Assembly: GCA_025358125.1 (NCBI GenBank) | Contig: JANYKS010000007.1 | Coordinates: 62,001-126,000, forward strand | DNA from: Actinomycetes bacterium | GTDB taxonomy: Bacteria; Actinomycetota; Acidimicrobiia; Acidimicrobiales; Ilumatobacteraceae | Reading direction: 5' to 3' | DNA length: 64,000 nucleotides | Translations under genes and position numbers: made by a program | Notes under the pieces: generated by a model | Told to the model about the DNA's origin: nothing | The model's database searches: none | What the model saw: the letters and a program-made list of their open reading frames with translations, nothing else | Shown here: piece by piece, positions 40,900 through 49,916 of the stretch | Layout: each line of letters begins with the position of its first letter | How positions within the stretch are numbered: the stretch's first letter is position 1

Positions 40900-41838
40900 A
40901 TGGCCTCTCGACACCCGTTCCGATTCGGCGTCCAAGCCTCCACTGCCGCTAACCGGGCGGAGTGGGTGGACCTTGCCAGGCGTACCGAGGACACGGGTTA
41001 CGACGTGCTGACGATGCCCGATCACTTCGGCGAACAATTGGCGCCAGTTCCGGCGCTGATGACGGTCGCGGACGCAACATCGACGCTTCGTATCGGCGCC
41101 CTCGTGTGGGACAACGACTACAAGCACCCCGTTGTGCTTGCCAAGGAGTTGGCGACGATGGACGTTCTCTCCGAGGGCCGGCTCGAGATCGGAATCGGCG
41201 CGGGCTGGATGATCAGCGATTACGAGCAGGCGGGAATGTCCTACGATTCGCCGAAGGTACGCATCGACCGGTTCGTCGAAGGCCTCGCGATCATCAAGGG
41301 TGCGATGGCCGAAGGGCCATTCTCGCAGGCCGGCGGGCATTACACGATCACGGACTACAACGGCCTGCCCAAGCCGGTGCAGGCTCCGTGCCCGCCGATC
41401 CTGATCGGAGGAGGGGGCAAGCGGGTGCTCTCGATCGCGGCCCGCGAGGCCGATATCGTCGGCATCAATGGCACGATGACAGCTGGCGTCGTCGGCCCTG
41501 ACGCGATCTCGACGATGACGGCCGAGGCCGTCGACGAAAAGATCGCGATCGTGCGTACCGCTGCCGGTGACCGGATGGCACAGATCGAGATGAACGTGCG
41601 TGTCTTCCTGGTCCGGGTCACCGACGACCGCATCGGTCGGATGGACTCGATGTCGAAAGCCATCGGGGTTCAGCGCTCGTTCATGGAGGAGTCGCCCTTC
41701 GCGCTGATCGGTACGCCGGAGCAGATGATCGACGACCTGCTGGCTCGACGCGAGAAGTGGGGTTTCAGTTACATCATCGTCGGAGCCGAAGACGTGGAGC
41801 CGTTCGCTCCGGTGGTCGCAGCACTCGCGGGCAAATGA
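40900..41838 (+). CDS. Luciferase-like F420-dependent oxidoreductase
   Basis: This is a 312-aa luciferase-like monooxygenase superfamily protein of the F420-dependent type. Family motifs include TMPDHFGEQLAP, RLEIGIGAGW, GPFSQAGGHY and PPILIGGGGKRVL. It probably uses reduced F420 (or FMN) for hydride transfer or oxygenation; the substrate is unknown. The next gene overlaps by 4 bp, so it acts with a Gfo/Idh-type dehydrogenase. It starts the catabolic-looking island. Confidence 0.85.
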   Translation: MASRHPFRFGVQASTAANRAEWVDLARRTEDTGYDVLTMPDHFGEQLAPVPALMTVADATSTLRIGALVWDNDYKHPVVLAKELATMDVLSEGRLEIGIGAGWMISDYEQAGMSYDSPKVRIDRFVEGLAIIKGAMAEGPFSQAGGHYTITDYNGLPKPVQAPCPPILIGGGGKRVLSIAAREADIVGINGTMTAGVVGPDAISTMTAEAVDEKIAIVRTAAGDRMAQIEMNVRVFLVRVTDDRIGRMDSMSKAIGVQRSFMEESPFALIGTPEQMIDDLLARREKWGFSYIIVGAEDVEPFAPVVAALAGK

Positions 41839-42875
41839 GTGTGGAGACCCGGCCGAGCATCGCCCTGTGGGGGGCCGGCATGATCTCTGGCGCACACGGC
41901 GCAGCTGCGAGCTTCCTGCTGATGCCCATCACCGGCGTAGCATCGCGTACCGTCGAACGAGCGACGGCGCAAGCCGAACGGCTTCGAGCCGAAGCCGTGA
42001 CCTACGACGACCTGCCCGGCGGCGCCGACATCGTGGTCGTGTCCACTCCCCCGCAATTCCACGCTGCGCACACGTTGCGGTTGCTCGATGCCGGAGCCGC
42101 CGTCGTGGTCGAAAAGCCGTTGTGCACGACGCTCGACGACGCCGACCGGATGGTGCAAGCAGCTCGCGCCCACGGCGAGCGGTTGCTGTACGCGGAGAAC
42201 CTCGGATACGCCCCCGTCGTCGAACGACTACTCGGGATGACCGCCGGCATCGGTCCGCTGACGCACCTCGAGGTCCGCACGATGCAGGGCTTGCCGACGT
42301 GGGGAGACTTCACGAGTGACGAGTGGGGTGGTGGCGCGCTGTTCGATCTCGGCGTGCACGCGCTGGCAATCGCGGTTCTCGCTGCTGGTGCCGGCGGAGC
42401 CGGTCCGGTGACGTCGGTGAGCGCCGTGCTCCGAGGCGGTGACGGACACAACAGCGACGAACACGCCGAGGTCGCCCTCACGTTCCGTAGCGGTCTCGTC
42501 GGCCAGGTGGTGTCGAGCTGGCAGGGCGGGCCGGATCAGGTGTGGGACGTCCAGCTGAGTAGTGAGTCAGCCGTGTTGCGGGCCGACTTCTGGCCGCGAC
42601 CGACGCTCGAGCACAACGGTGACCCGGTGCCGGTGCCCCCCAGCGCTCGCGTGATCCCGTTCATCGAGGAGCTCGGCTACTACGGCCAGCTCCAGGCCTT
42701 CGCCGCCGACATCCGCGACGCCACGACGCCCTTCATGGACGTCTCGTTCGGCCGGTTGATCCTCGACATCGTGTGCGCCGCCTATCAATCGGCGGGTCGC
42801 GGCGGTGCGGACGAGGCGGTGCCGTTCACAGGGCCGCGAGACAAGACACCGCTCCAGCTGTGGCACCGCGGCTGA
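41835..42875 (+). CDS. Gfo/Idh/MocA-family oxidoreductase
   Basis: This is a 346-aa NAD(P)-dependent dehydrogenase. The N-terminal Rossmann domain has IALWGAGMISGAHG and the hallmark EKPL at about residue 95. The C-terminal substrate domain includes GGGALFDLGVHALA. These enzymes oxidise sugars, inositols or related cyclitols, often at C3. It overlaps the F420 oxidoreductase gene by 4 bp, suggesting sequential steps on the same substrate. Confidence 0.87.
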   Translation: MSVETRPSIALWGAGMISGAHGAAASFLLMPITGVASRTVERATAQAERLRAEAVTYDDLPGGADIVVVSTPPQFHAAHTLRLLDAGAAVVVEKPLCTTLDDADRMVQAARAHGERLLYAENLGYAPVVERLLGMTAGIGPLTHLEVRTMQGLPTWGDFTSDEWGGGALFDLGVHALAIAVLAAGAGGAGPVTSVSAVLRGGDGHNSDEHAEVALTFRSGLVGQVVSSWQGGPDQVWDVQLSSESAVLRADFWPRPTLEHNGDPVPVPPSARVIPFIEELGYYGQLQAFAADIRDATTPFMDVSFGRLILDIVCAAYQSAGRGGADEAVPFTGPRDKTPLQLWHRG

Positions 42876-42903
42876 GGCTACGCCCAGGCCGCATCGGGCC
42901 ACA

Positions 42904-44307
42904 TCAGTCGCCGTGCGGCACAACTGCGATGGTCCGGGTCGTGGAGTAGAAGTCCAGTCCCGCCGTACCCTGCTCGCGCTGGCCGTACGACGAGTCCTTG
43001 TCGCCCCCGAACGGAGCGTAGAAATCGACGCCACTGGTCGGCGCGTTGACCTTGACGAGGCCGGTTTGCAGGCGCGCGGACAGCGACAGGATCAGATCGA
43101 GATCGCGTCCGTGGACCGATCCGACGAGCCCGTAGCGGACCGAGTTGGCGAGGGCCACGGCCTCGTCGACATCGTCGACCCGCAACACGATCGCGAGCGG
43201 ACCGAACACTTCCTCACGCGCGAGCTGATGGTCGCACGGCACGCCGTCGAGCAGGGTCGGGCGGACATACCACCCAGGTCCAGGAGGCGCCTCCGCCAGA
43301 CCGCCTCCCGCCAGGACTCTTCCGCCGCCCGCGATGCCTGCTGCGATCGCGTCGAGCACCCGCTGCCGGGCGTGCTCGCTGATCATCGGGCCGACGACGT
43401 GGCCCGGCTCAGCGGGATCACGCGGCGCCATTGCCGCGACCGCCTCGGCGAGCGCCTCGACCATATCGCTACGGTCGCCGACCACGATGATCCGCCTGGT
43501 TGCGGTGCACTTCTGGCCGGCGTAGCCCATTGCAGCAGCGGCGATCATCGTGGCCGTGCGGCGCGCGTCCGCGTCCGGCAGGACGATAGCGGCGTTCTGG
43601 CCACCCATTTCGGCCTGTACCGGCACCCCGGCGGTCGCCGCGGCGACGATCACCTGGCGACCGACGGCCGACGACCCGGTGAATGACACCACATCGCACG
43701 ACGAAACCACCGCCGCGCCGGTCTCGCCGTCGCCCGGCAAGACGTTGAACAAGCCGTGCGGCAACACCGTGCCGAGCACGTCCGCAAGCAGATCCGCTGC
43801 TCCCATCGCGTCTGGTGACGGCTTCAACAGGACCGCGTTTCCTGCGGCCAGAGCCGGCGCGGCCTTCCACATCGGGATCGCCAATGGGAAGTTCCACGGA
43901 GTGATCAACCCGGCGAGGCCGTGTGGGCGCCGCTGCGTGAACAGATACCCCGACATCGAGGGCGGGTACGTCGCGCCATCGGCGGAGAAGCCTGCCTGCG
44001 CGTAATAGCGAAGAATGGACACGGTCCGACCGACCTCGCCCCGAGCCTCGACGACGGGTTTGCCGACCTCGCGCACGATCAACGCCGTGGCTTCGTCAGC
44101 GCGCGATTCGAGCGCAGAGGCAGCAGCGTCCAGCGCAGTCGCCCGCTTCGCCGCGCCGACCGACCACCACTCGGCCTGCGCTGCCCGGGCACGCTCGGCG
44201 GCAGAGTGCACGTCGGCGGCCGTGGCTGCGCGATGGGCCGCCACGACGTCGGACGGATCATGAGGCGACGTCGATGTCAACGTGGCCGGATTCTTTGATC
44301 TTGTCAT
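42904..44307 (-). CDS. NAD(P)-dependent aldehyde dehydrogenase
   Basis: This is a 467-aa aldehyde dehydrogenase. NAD-binding TPWNFPLAIPMWKAAPAL and FTGSSAVGR, the general base Glu in EMGGQN and the nucleophile Cys in GQKCTATRR are all present. The GQKCTATRR context resembles 2-oxoglutarate semialdehyde dehydrogenases, which end pentose and aldarate oxidative pathways. The ATG was chosen because AAGGAGAAG lies about 13 nt upstream; longer frames add no family sequence. It is divergent from the ROK gene. Confidence 0.9.
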   Translation of the reverse strand: MTRSKNPATLTSTSPHDPSDVVAAHRAATAADVHSAAERARAAQAEWWSVGAAKRATALDAAASALESRADEATALIVREVGKPVVEARGEVGRTVSILRYYAQAGFSADGATYPPSMSGYLFTQRRPHGLAGLITPWNFPLAIPMWKAAPALAAGNAVLLKPSPDAMGAADLLADVLGTVLPHGLFNVLPGDGETGAAVVSSCDVVSFTGSSAVGRQVIVAAATAGVPVQAEMGGQNAAIVLPDADARRTATMIAAAAMGYAGQKCTATRRIIVVGDRSDMVEALAEAVAAMAPRDPAEPGHVVGPMISEHARQRVLDAIAAGIAGGGRVLAGGGLAEAPPGPGWYVRPTLLDGVPCDHQLAREEVFGPLAIVLRVDDVDEAVALANSVRYGLVGSVHGRDLDLILSLSARLQTGLVKVNAPTSGVDFYAPFGGDKDSSYGQREQGTAGLDFYSTTRTIAVVPHGD

Positions 44308-44458
44308 GGCTGAGTGGCTTCTCCTTGTGAGCACCTTCTCCGTAGCATCGCGCATGTTCGGTTCGATCCCCACCCGGAACCTGAGCGTGCCCTCTCGGCT
44401 GGCGGTCACGGTTGGCTAACCTGACGGATCGCGCCGATCGCTCAAGGGATCCACCACA

Positions 44459-45493
44459 ATGTCCACCGAAGGAACACACGCCGTTGTCGTCGGACTCGAT
44501 GTCGGCGGGACCAAGACCAACGCCACGATTCTCGATCAAGCTGGCACGTTCCTCATCGACCGCATGGTCGAAACGCCGAGTTGTGTACGCCAGGGGCCGA
44601 CGGCCGCGATGGAGGCGATCAGCCGCGCGATGGACCTCGCGCTGAGCATCACCGGCACCCCGGCCGACGCAGTCCTGGCGGTCGGGCTCGACACGCCCGG
44701 TCCGGCCAGCGCCGACGGTGTGATCTCGACGCGGGGCGGCACCAACTTCCCCGAGCGGGAATGGTGGGGTTTCGACTTCCGTTCCGCCGTCGAGCAGCAT
44801 CTCCATCTACCGGTCATCTACAACAACGATGGCAATGCCGCTGCCCTGTACGCGCACAAGCAGCATTTCGGCGCCGATGCCGGTCGCCGGTCCTCGGTCT
44901 CTGCCATCGTCGGCACCGGGCTCGGCGGCGGAGTGATCGAATCCGGTGAGGTCGTCCGCGGCGCCTCCGGGATGGCCGGCGAATTGGGCCACGTTCACAT
45001 CCCGATGGATGGCCTGTTGGCGGTCGGACAGCCGACCCCGTTGTGCAACTGCGGATTCGTCGGCGATCTGGAGAGTCTCGCCTCGCTGAGCGGTATCGAG
45101 AACAACCTGCTGCCGTATTGGCTGACTCGATACCCGAATCATCCGCTGCACGTCGCCGAATCGATCAGCGCTGCCGCAAAGAGCGTGCGCGGGTTCGCAG
45201 AGCGTGGCGACGAAATGGCACTGCGGATCTTCGAGCAGCAGGCGATGGCCATCGGCCGGATGTTCACGATCGCAGCGAACTTCACCGACCCCGATGCCTA
45301 TTTCGTCGGCGGCGGCGTCATCGAAGCCGATCCGCACTTTCGTGACTGGTTCATCGCCAAAGTCCGCAACAGCACCTCGCTGCGCGACGAGCAGGTACTC
45401 GTCGCCACGTTCGCGCTCGTCTCCGATCTCGACATGGCAGGAGCTCGCGGCTCGGCCGTCGCGGCACTACACGCGATCCGACGGCAAACATGA
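44459..45493 (+). CDS. ROK-family sugar kinase or regulator-like protein
   Basis: This is a 344-aa ROK protein with LDVGGTKTNATI, LDTPGPAS, the catalytic Asp in YNNDGNAAAL, GTGLGGGV and the zinc His in ELGHVHI. The usual cysteine cluster CxCGxxGCxE reads CNCGFVGDLES, so the third Cys is replaced by Asp. No DNA-binding domain precedes it, so a kinase is more likely than a repressor. TAACCT at 44415-44420 is a possible -10. It overlaps the next SDR gene by 4 bp. Confidence 0.82.
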   Translation: MSTEGTHAVVVGLDVGGTKTNATILDQAGTFLIDRMVETPSCVRQGPTAAMEAISRAMDLALSITGTPADAVLAVGLDTPGPASADGVISTRGGTNFPEREWWGFDFRSAVEQHLHLPVIYNNDGNAAALYAHKQHFGADAGRRSSVSAIVGTGLGGGVIESGEVVRGASGMAGELGHVHIPMDGLLAVGQPTPLCNCGFVGDLESLASLSGIENNLLPYWLTRYPNHPLHVAESISAAAKSVRGFAERGDEMALRIFEQQAMAIGRMFTIAANFTDPDAYFVGGGVIEADPHFRDWFIAKVRNSTSLRDEQVLVATFALVSDLDMAGARGSAVAALHAIRRQT

Positions 45494-46161
45494 TGGACCC
45501 GGCGACGAGGACTATCGTGACTGGCGCTGACCAACCGTTGGGCGCTGCCGCCGCGGTCGGCCTGCGCCGCCGTGGTGCAGCCGTCGTACCCATCGATGTC
45601 GCACCGATGGACCGCACTGCGGCTTGCGCCAGGATCGACGCTGCCATAGCCGAACTCGGCGGTCTCGATGTCCTTGTCATCTCCGGCTGGTATCCGCCGG
45701 CGCTTCAACCACGACCGTTCGAGATGCTCGATGACGCGGACTTCGAAGGCATTTGGGAACGGGGCATGCAGGGCATGCTGTGGAGCATGCAGGCAGCGAT
45801 CCCTCACCTTCGCGAGAGCTGCGGCAACATCGTCGTCCTTGTGCCCACCACCGGCATGAGCGGTGGCAGCCAATTCGGCGCAGCCGCTGCGACATTCGAG
45901 GCGCAGCGGATTCTGATGAAAGCCGCAGCACGACAGCTCGGACCCGATGGCATCCGGGTCAACGCGGTTGCCGTCGCGCCTGAGCTCGTTCTCGCCGACG
46001 CCGAGAGCGCTGAGGTCCACTACCTCGCCCCGAGCGCGATCGCGCAGGAGGCGAGCGCCGACGATGTGTGCGACATCGTCGCGTTCGTCGTCGGCCACAC
46101 CGGTCGCCACCTCTGCGGGCAGACGATCACCATCGATGGTGGGCGATGGCTCGCACCGTAG
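45490..46161 (+). CDS. SDR-fold protein lacking catalytic residues
   Basis: This is a 223-aa protein of the short-chain dehydrogenase fold. The cofactor motif is eroded (TGADQPLG instead of TGxxxGIG). At the active site the expected Tyr-x3-Lys is Phe129-x3-Ala133 (FGAAA), and the usual catalytic Ser context is VLVPTTG. RVNAVAVAP and TITIDGGRWL at the end are typical. It is therefore probably not a dehydrogenase. It overlaps the following, intact SDR gene by 16 bp and may be its structural partner. Confidence 0.8.
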   Translation: MMDPATRTIVTGADQPLGAAAAVGLRRRGAAVVPIDVAPMDRTAACARIDAAIAELGGLDVLVISGWYPPALQPRPFEMLDDADFEGIWERGMQGMLWSMQAAIPHLRESCGNIVVLVPTTGMSGGSQFGAAAATFEAQRILMKAAARQLGPDGIRVNAVAVAPELVLADAESAEVHYLAPSAIAQEASADDVCDIVAFVVGHTGRHLCGQTITIDGGRWLAP

Positions 46162-46925
46162 GGCGACTGAGCGGTCGCACGGCGATCATCACCGGAGCCG
46201 GTCAGGGTGTCGGTCTCGGCATTGCGACGCGTCTCGCAGCCGAAGGGGCGAACGTGGTGATCGCGGCCCGTCGCGCCGAAACCGGCGAGCCGGCCGCCGA
46301 AGGAATCAGGTCCGAAGGTGGCTCCGCGATCTGCGTCGTCACCGACGTGACCAGGCGGGAAGATGTTCAAGCGTGCGTCGCTGAAACGGTTCGTCAGTTC
46401 GGTGGGCTCGAGATCATGGTCCACAACGCCGTAGCCGGCGCAGCGGCGGTGCACCGTCTCGACGACGTCGGCCCGGGGGTCTGGGAGCGGCTGTCACGGA
46501 CAGCCGTGTGGGGCAGCTTCTACTGCGCCCAGATCGCGTCACCGCATCTGCACGCCGCCGGCCGTCGTGGGCGGCTGATCTTCATCACCTCGCCGAGCGG
46601 TGTCGAAGGCAGCCACACGTTGCCGCTCTATTCCCCCGTCAAGGCGGCCCAGCGCGGCCTGGCCAAGAGCCTCGCCCGTGAGTGGGGCGCAGCCGGGATC
46701 ACCGTCAACTGCATCGGTCCCGTCGCCGAGACGCCGGCGCTCGTGGCGGCCTTCCAATCGAATCCACAACTGAGGGATCGTCTCGCGGCGCGGACCCCGC
46801 TCGGACGGATCGGCGATGCCGTGCTCGACATCGGCGCCGCGGCAGCGTTCCTGGCCAGCGACGACGCTTCGTACGTCACGGGCCAGACGCTCATCGTCGA
46901 CGGTGGCCATTTCATGGGGTTCTAG
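46146..46925 (+). CDS. Short-chain dehydrogenase/reductase
   Basis: This is a 259-aa classical SDR. The NAD(P) motif GAGQGVGLG, NAV in place of NAG, the catalytic Ser in FITSPSG, Tyr and Lys in YSPVK and the closing DGGHFMGF are present. The ATG is embedded in the end of the preceding gene. It is likely to oxidise or reduce a hydroxyl group on the pathway substrate. The neighbouring eroded SDR suggests a heteromeric enzyme. Confidence 0.88.
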   Translation: MARTVGRLSGRTAIITGAGQGVGLGIATRLAAEGANVVIAARRAETGEPAAEGIRSEGGSAICVVTDVTRREDVQACVAETVRQFGGLEIMVHNAVAGAAAVHRLDDVGPGVWERLSRTAVWGSFYCAQIASPHLHAAGRRGRLIFITSPSGVEGSHTLPLYSPVKAAQRGLAKSLAREWGAAGITVNCIGPVAETPALVAAFQSNPQLRDRLAARTPLGRIGDAVLDIGAAAAFLASDDASYVTGQTLIVDGGHFMGF

Positions 46926-46950
46926 AGAATCGAATGGACGGATGCTCACG

Positions 46951-47910
46951 ATGACCGAATTCACCGCACAGCCGCTCGCGCCCGGCTCGATATCACTGCG
47001 CCTCTACCCCCACGACCTCGCGCCGCACGAACAGGTCGACGAACTCCGCACCCAGGCCTGCCTCGGCGCCGAGGCCGGCTACGACGGAGTGATGGTGAGT
47101 GAGCACCACGCCGGTTTCCCCGGATACCTACCGAACCCGATCCAGCTCACCCAACTCCTCCTCGCCGCGATGCCGCGCGGTTGGGTCGCCCCGTGCCCGT
47201 TGCTGCTGGCGTTGCAGCCGTACGCGCTGATCGCCGAGCAACTTGCTTGGCTCGCTGCCGCGTATCCGGATCGCGTCGGGGCGGGATTCGCTGCAGGCGC
47301 GCTGCCGGTCGATTTCGACCTCGCCGAGGTTCCCTTCGACGAGATCAACGATCGCTTCAAAGCGGCGCTCCCGAGAATCGTCGGTGCATTGCGTGGCCAC
47401 GACGAGACACCGCTCGGCAGGGACCGGGCGATCATCCGATGCGCAGAACATCCGGTGCCGATGGTCGTTGCCTCCCAGAGCGGGCCGGCGGTCCGCCGCG
47501 CCGCCGGCCTCGGAGCCGGCGTGCTCTACGACTCGCTGCAGACCACGGAGGTCTCCAAACGCCTGTCCGATGCCTATGACCAGGCCGGCGGCCAGGCCGC
47601 CAAGATCCTGATCCGGCGGGTGTGGATCGGCGAACCCCCGACCGAGGAGATGGCGGCACAGATGGCGCACTACCGCAGCTATGCACCGACACACGCGCTC
47701 GCGAACTGGGGCAGCGGCGACCAACTGATCCACGGCGCGACTGGCCGGGATGCAGCCGACGCGCTGGCGAGGACGCTGCGCGAGTCGAACTGTGACACGG
47801 TCAATATCCGCGTCCACCTGAAGGGCATCTCGCCAACGCAGGTCCGCGATCAGATCGCGCTGCACGGCAGCGATCTGCTCCCCCGTCTGAGGGCGCTACT
47901 GGCCGCCTAG
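46951..47910 (+). CDS. Luciferase-like monooxygenase
   Basis: This is a 319-aa luciferase-like protein, the second in this island and divergent from the first. Family features are ISLRLYPHDLAPHEQ near the start, VMVSEHHAGFPGYLPNP, and ASQSGPAVRRAAGLGAG in the second half. It may be flavin- or F420-dependent. ATG at 46951 was preferred over 46942 because GGACGG sits at good distance only for the former. Its 3' end overlaps the convergent HD-domain gene by 15 bp. Confidence 0.82.
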   Translation: MTEFTAQPLAPGSISLRLYPHDLAPHEQVDELRTQACLGAEAGYDGVMVSEHHAGFPGYLPNPIQLTQLLLAAMPRGWVAPCPLLLALQPYALIAEQLAWLAAAYPDRVGAGFAAGALPVDFDLAEVPFDEINDRFKAALPRIVGALRGHDETPLGRDRAIIRCAEHPVPMVVASQSGPAVRRAAGLGAGVLYDSLQTTEVSKRLSDAYDQAGGQAAKILIRRVWIGEPPTEEMAAQMAHYRSYAPTHALANWGSGDQLIHGATGRDAADALARTLRESNCDTVNIRVHLKGISPTQVRDQIALHGSDLLPRLRALLAA

Positions 47911-48450
47911 CAACGAGCGAATCATCGGCTCGAAATGCTCGAGCGGTTCGCTCTTGTAGCCGGCATCGAACGCGACTTGGTCATATTTCGCGCAGAACTC
48001 GGCCGTGTAGTCGAAGTATGGCGAATCCCGATATGCCTCGCGAGCATTCTGGTCGAGACCGATGTGCTGCCAGAAGAAGTAACCCTGGAAGATTCCGTGG
48101 TGCTCGACCATCCAATGGTTCGCCGGGGAGACGAACGGCTTCACGATGGCCGCTCCGATCGCGGGGTGGTTGTACGGCGTGAGGGTGTCGCCGATGTCGT
48201 GCAGCAAGGCACAGAGCACGTATTCGATGTCGCGGCCATCACGCTCGGCTCGGGTGGCGGTCTGCAGCGAATGCTCCAGACGATCGACCGGAAAGCCACC
48301 ATGATCGTTGCGTAAATGGCCCAACTGCTCAAGAATGCGGTCGGGCACGAGGCTCTGAGTGACCGCGAGTTGCGGCAGGATCAACGCCCAGTCCTCGACC
48401 GTTGACTCCTCGAAGCTCTTGAACGATGTACGAACGGAGGTGATACTCAT
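47896..48450 (-). CDS. HD-domain protein, possible diiron oxygenase (COG4341-like)
   Basis: This is a 184-aa HD-fold protein. Candidate metal ligands are His60, His84-Asp85 (ALLHDIGD), further His at 95, 112 and 117-118 (VEHHGIFQGYFFW) and Asp157. The 24-residue gap between His60 and His84 matches PhnZ, a mixed-valent diiron oxygenase related to inositol oxygenase. COG4341 proteins are labelled HD phosphohydrolases without proof. GAAGAGGGG precedes the ATG. Placed among oxidative enzymes, an oxygenase role fits well but is inference. Confidence 0.78.
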   Translation of the reverse strand: MSITSVRTSFKSFEESTVEDWALILPQLAVTQSLVPDRILEQLGHLRNDHGGFPVDRLEHSLQTATRAERDGRDIEYVLCALLHDIGDTLTPYNHPAIGAAIVKPFVSPANHWMVEHHGIFQGYFFWQHIGLDQNAREAYRDSPYFDYTAEFCAKYDQVAFDAGYKSEPLEHFEPMIRSLLGGQ

Positions 48451-48552
48451 CGGCCCCTCTTCCCTCGAATGATGGCGCTTTCGGCTCCACCGTATCAACC
48501 ATGACGCTGCGGTACATCTCGGCGGTGAGAGAGCGCCTGACAGAATGATCGA

Positions 48553-49803
48553 GTGACGAAATTTGGTACGGAACATGACGGCCTCAAAGCCCTCATCGCT
48601 CGATTCGACCCGGGAGACGAAGCATTCATCGCGGACCCGTATCCAGTACTGAACGATCTACGCGAAGCGACGCCGCTCTTCTGGAACGAGCGATCCGGTC
48701 AGTGGACGATCACCCGCTTCAAGGACGTGTACGAGACACTGCGCGACCGCCGCCTGGGTCGCAGCTATACCCACCTCTTCAGTCACGAGCAGTTCGGCCG
48801 CCCGGAACCCGACTCGAGATGGGCGGCATTCCACCAGCACGAAAGCTGGTCCCTGTTGTGCCTCGAACCACCCGACCACACCCGGTTGCGGCGCCTGGTC
48901 GCGAAAGTGTTCACTCCCAAAGCCGTCGCCCGCCTGCGACCGGCGCTCGAACAGATCTCGGCCGACCTGCTCGACACATGCGCAGCGCTGGACGACTTCG
49001 ATCTCCTCGGCGACTATGCCCAACCGTATTCGGTCGCGGTGATCTGCTCGATGCTCGGTGTGGCGTCCTCCGACACCCAACTGCTGCTCGAATGGTCGCA
49101 CGCAATCGTGAAGATGTACGAACTGTCGACGACCGAGGCCGTGCGGGTGGCTGCCAACCAGGCAGCAGCCGAATACATCGACTACACCCGAGCGCTGATC
49201 GCCGACAAGCGTCGGAACCCCGACGGGCTGCTCGTCAGCGAACTCGTGCGGGTCGAGGACGAGGGCGATTGCCTCAGCGAGGACGAGATCATCTCGACGA
49301 CCATGGTGTTGCTCGAGGCGGGGCACGAGGCCACGGTGAACACTCTCGGCAACGGCGTGCGGGCGTTCATGCACCGACCGGACGAGTGGCGTCGTGTCGT
49401 CGATCGAGCGGTCGAACCGCGTACAGCGGTCGAGGAGATGCTTCGCTGGGACTCACCGCTGCAACTGTTCGAGCGGTGGGTGCTCGAGCCCGGCGTCGAG
49501 ATCGGCGGACAGGCGATCGAAGTCGGCCAGGAGGTGGCGATGCTGTTCGGAGCTGCGGCGCGGGATCCACGTCGGTTCATCGATCCCGAACGATTCGATG
49601 TCGCCCGTGGCGATCCTGCCCACATCGGGTTCGGCGGGGGCATCCACTTCTGTGTCGGCGCACCGCTCGCGCGCGAGGAGATCGAGGTGTCACTCGCGGG
49701 ACTGACCGCCCGGTTCCCCGATCTTCGACTGGTCGAGGAGCCGGTCCGGCACCCGACCTTCGTCATTCGCGGCTTCACCGAAATCCGCCTCGCCGCTCGT
49801 TGA
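48553..49803 (+). CDS. Cytochrome P450
   Basis: This is a 416-aa soluble bacterial P450. The I-helix motif is LEAGHEAT, the K-helix ExxR is EEMLR, the meander residues follow and the heme-binding FGGGIHFCVGAPLAR has the thiolate Cys. The substrate is unknown; a ferredoxin partner is not in the window. GTG at 48553 lies 6 nt after CAGAAT, a weak leaderless promoter. It is divergent from the HD-domain gene. Confidence 0.92.
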   Translation: MTKFGTEHDGLKALIARFDPGDEAFIADPYPVLNDLREATPLFWNERSGQWTITRFKDVYETLRDRRLGRSYTHLFSHEQFGRPEPDSRWAAFHQHESWSLLCLEPPDHTRLRRLVAKVFTPKAVARLRPALEQISADLLDTCAALDDFDLLGDYAQPYSVAVICSMLGVASSDTQLLLEWSHAIVKMYELSTTEAVRVAANQAAAEYIDYTRALIADKRRNPDGLLVSELVRVEDEGDCLSEDEIISTTMVLLEAGHEATVNTLGNGVRAFMHRPDEWRRVVDRAVEPRTAVEEMLRWDSPLQLFERWVLEPGVEIGGQAIEVGQEVAMLFGAAARDPRRFIDPERFDVARGDPAHIGFGGGIHFCVGAPLAREEIEVSLAGLTARFPDLRLVEEPVRHPTFVIRGFTEIRLAAR

Positions 49804-49818
49804 TGTTGGACCACGTCG

Positions 49819-49834
49819 GGTGCAGGGGTGCACC
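49819..49834 (+). terminator. Small hairpin after P450 gene
   Basis: GGTGCA-GGGG-TGCACC, a perfect 6-bp stem with a 4-nt loop, lies 15 bp after the P450 stop. No T tract follows. Confidence 0.4.
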
Positions 49835-49916
49835 AGCCGCATGACCCGAGCGCTGACCGACGTTGCGCGCAAAGAGCCATGTTTTGTGATCCAGGTGCCA
49901 TGGGTACTGCCAAGGC

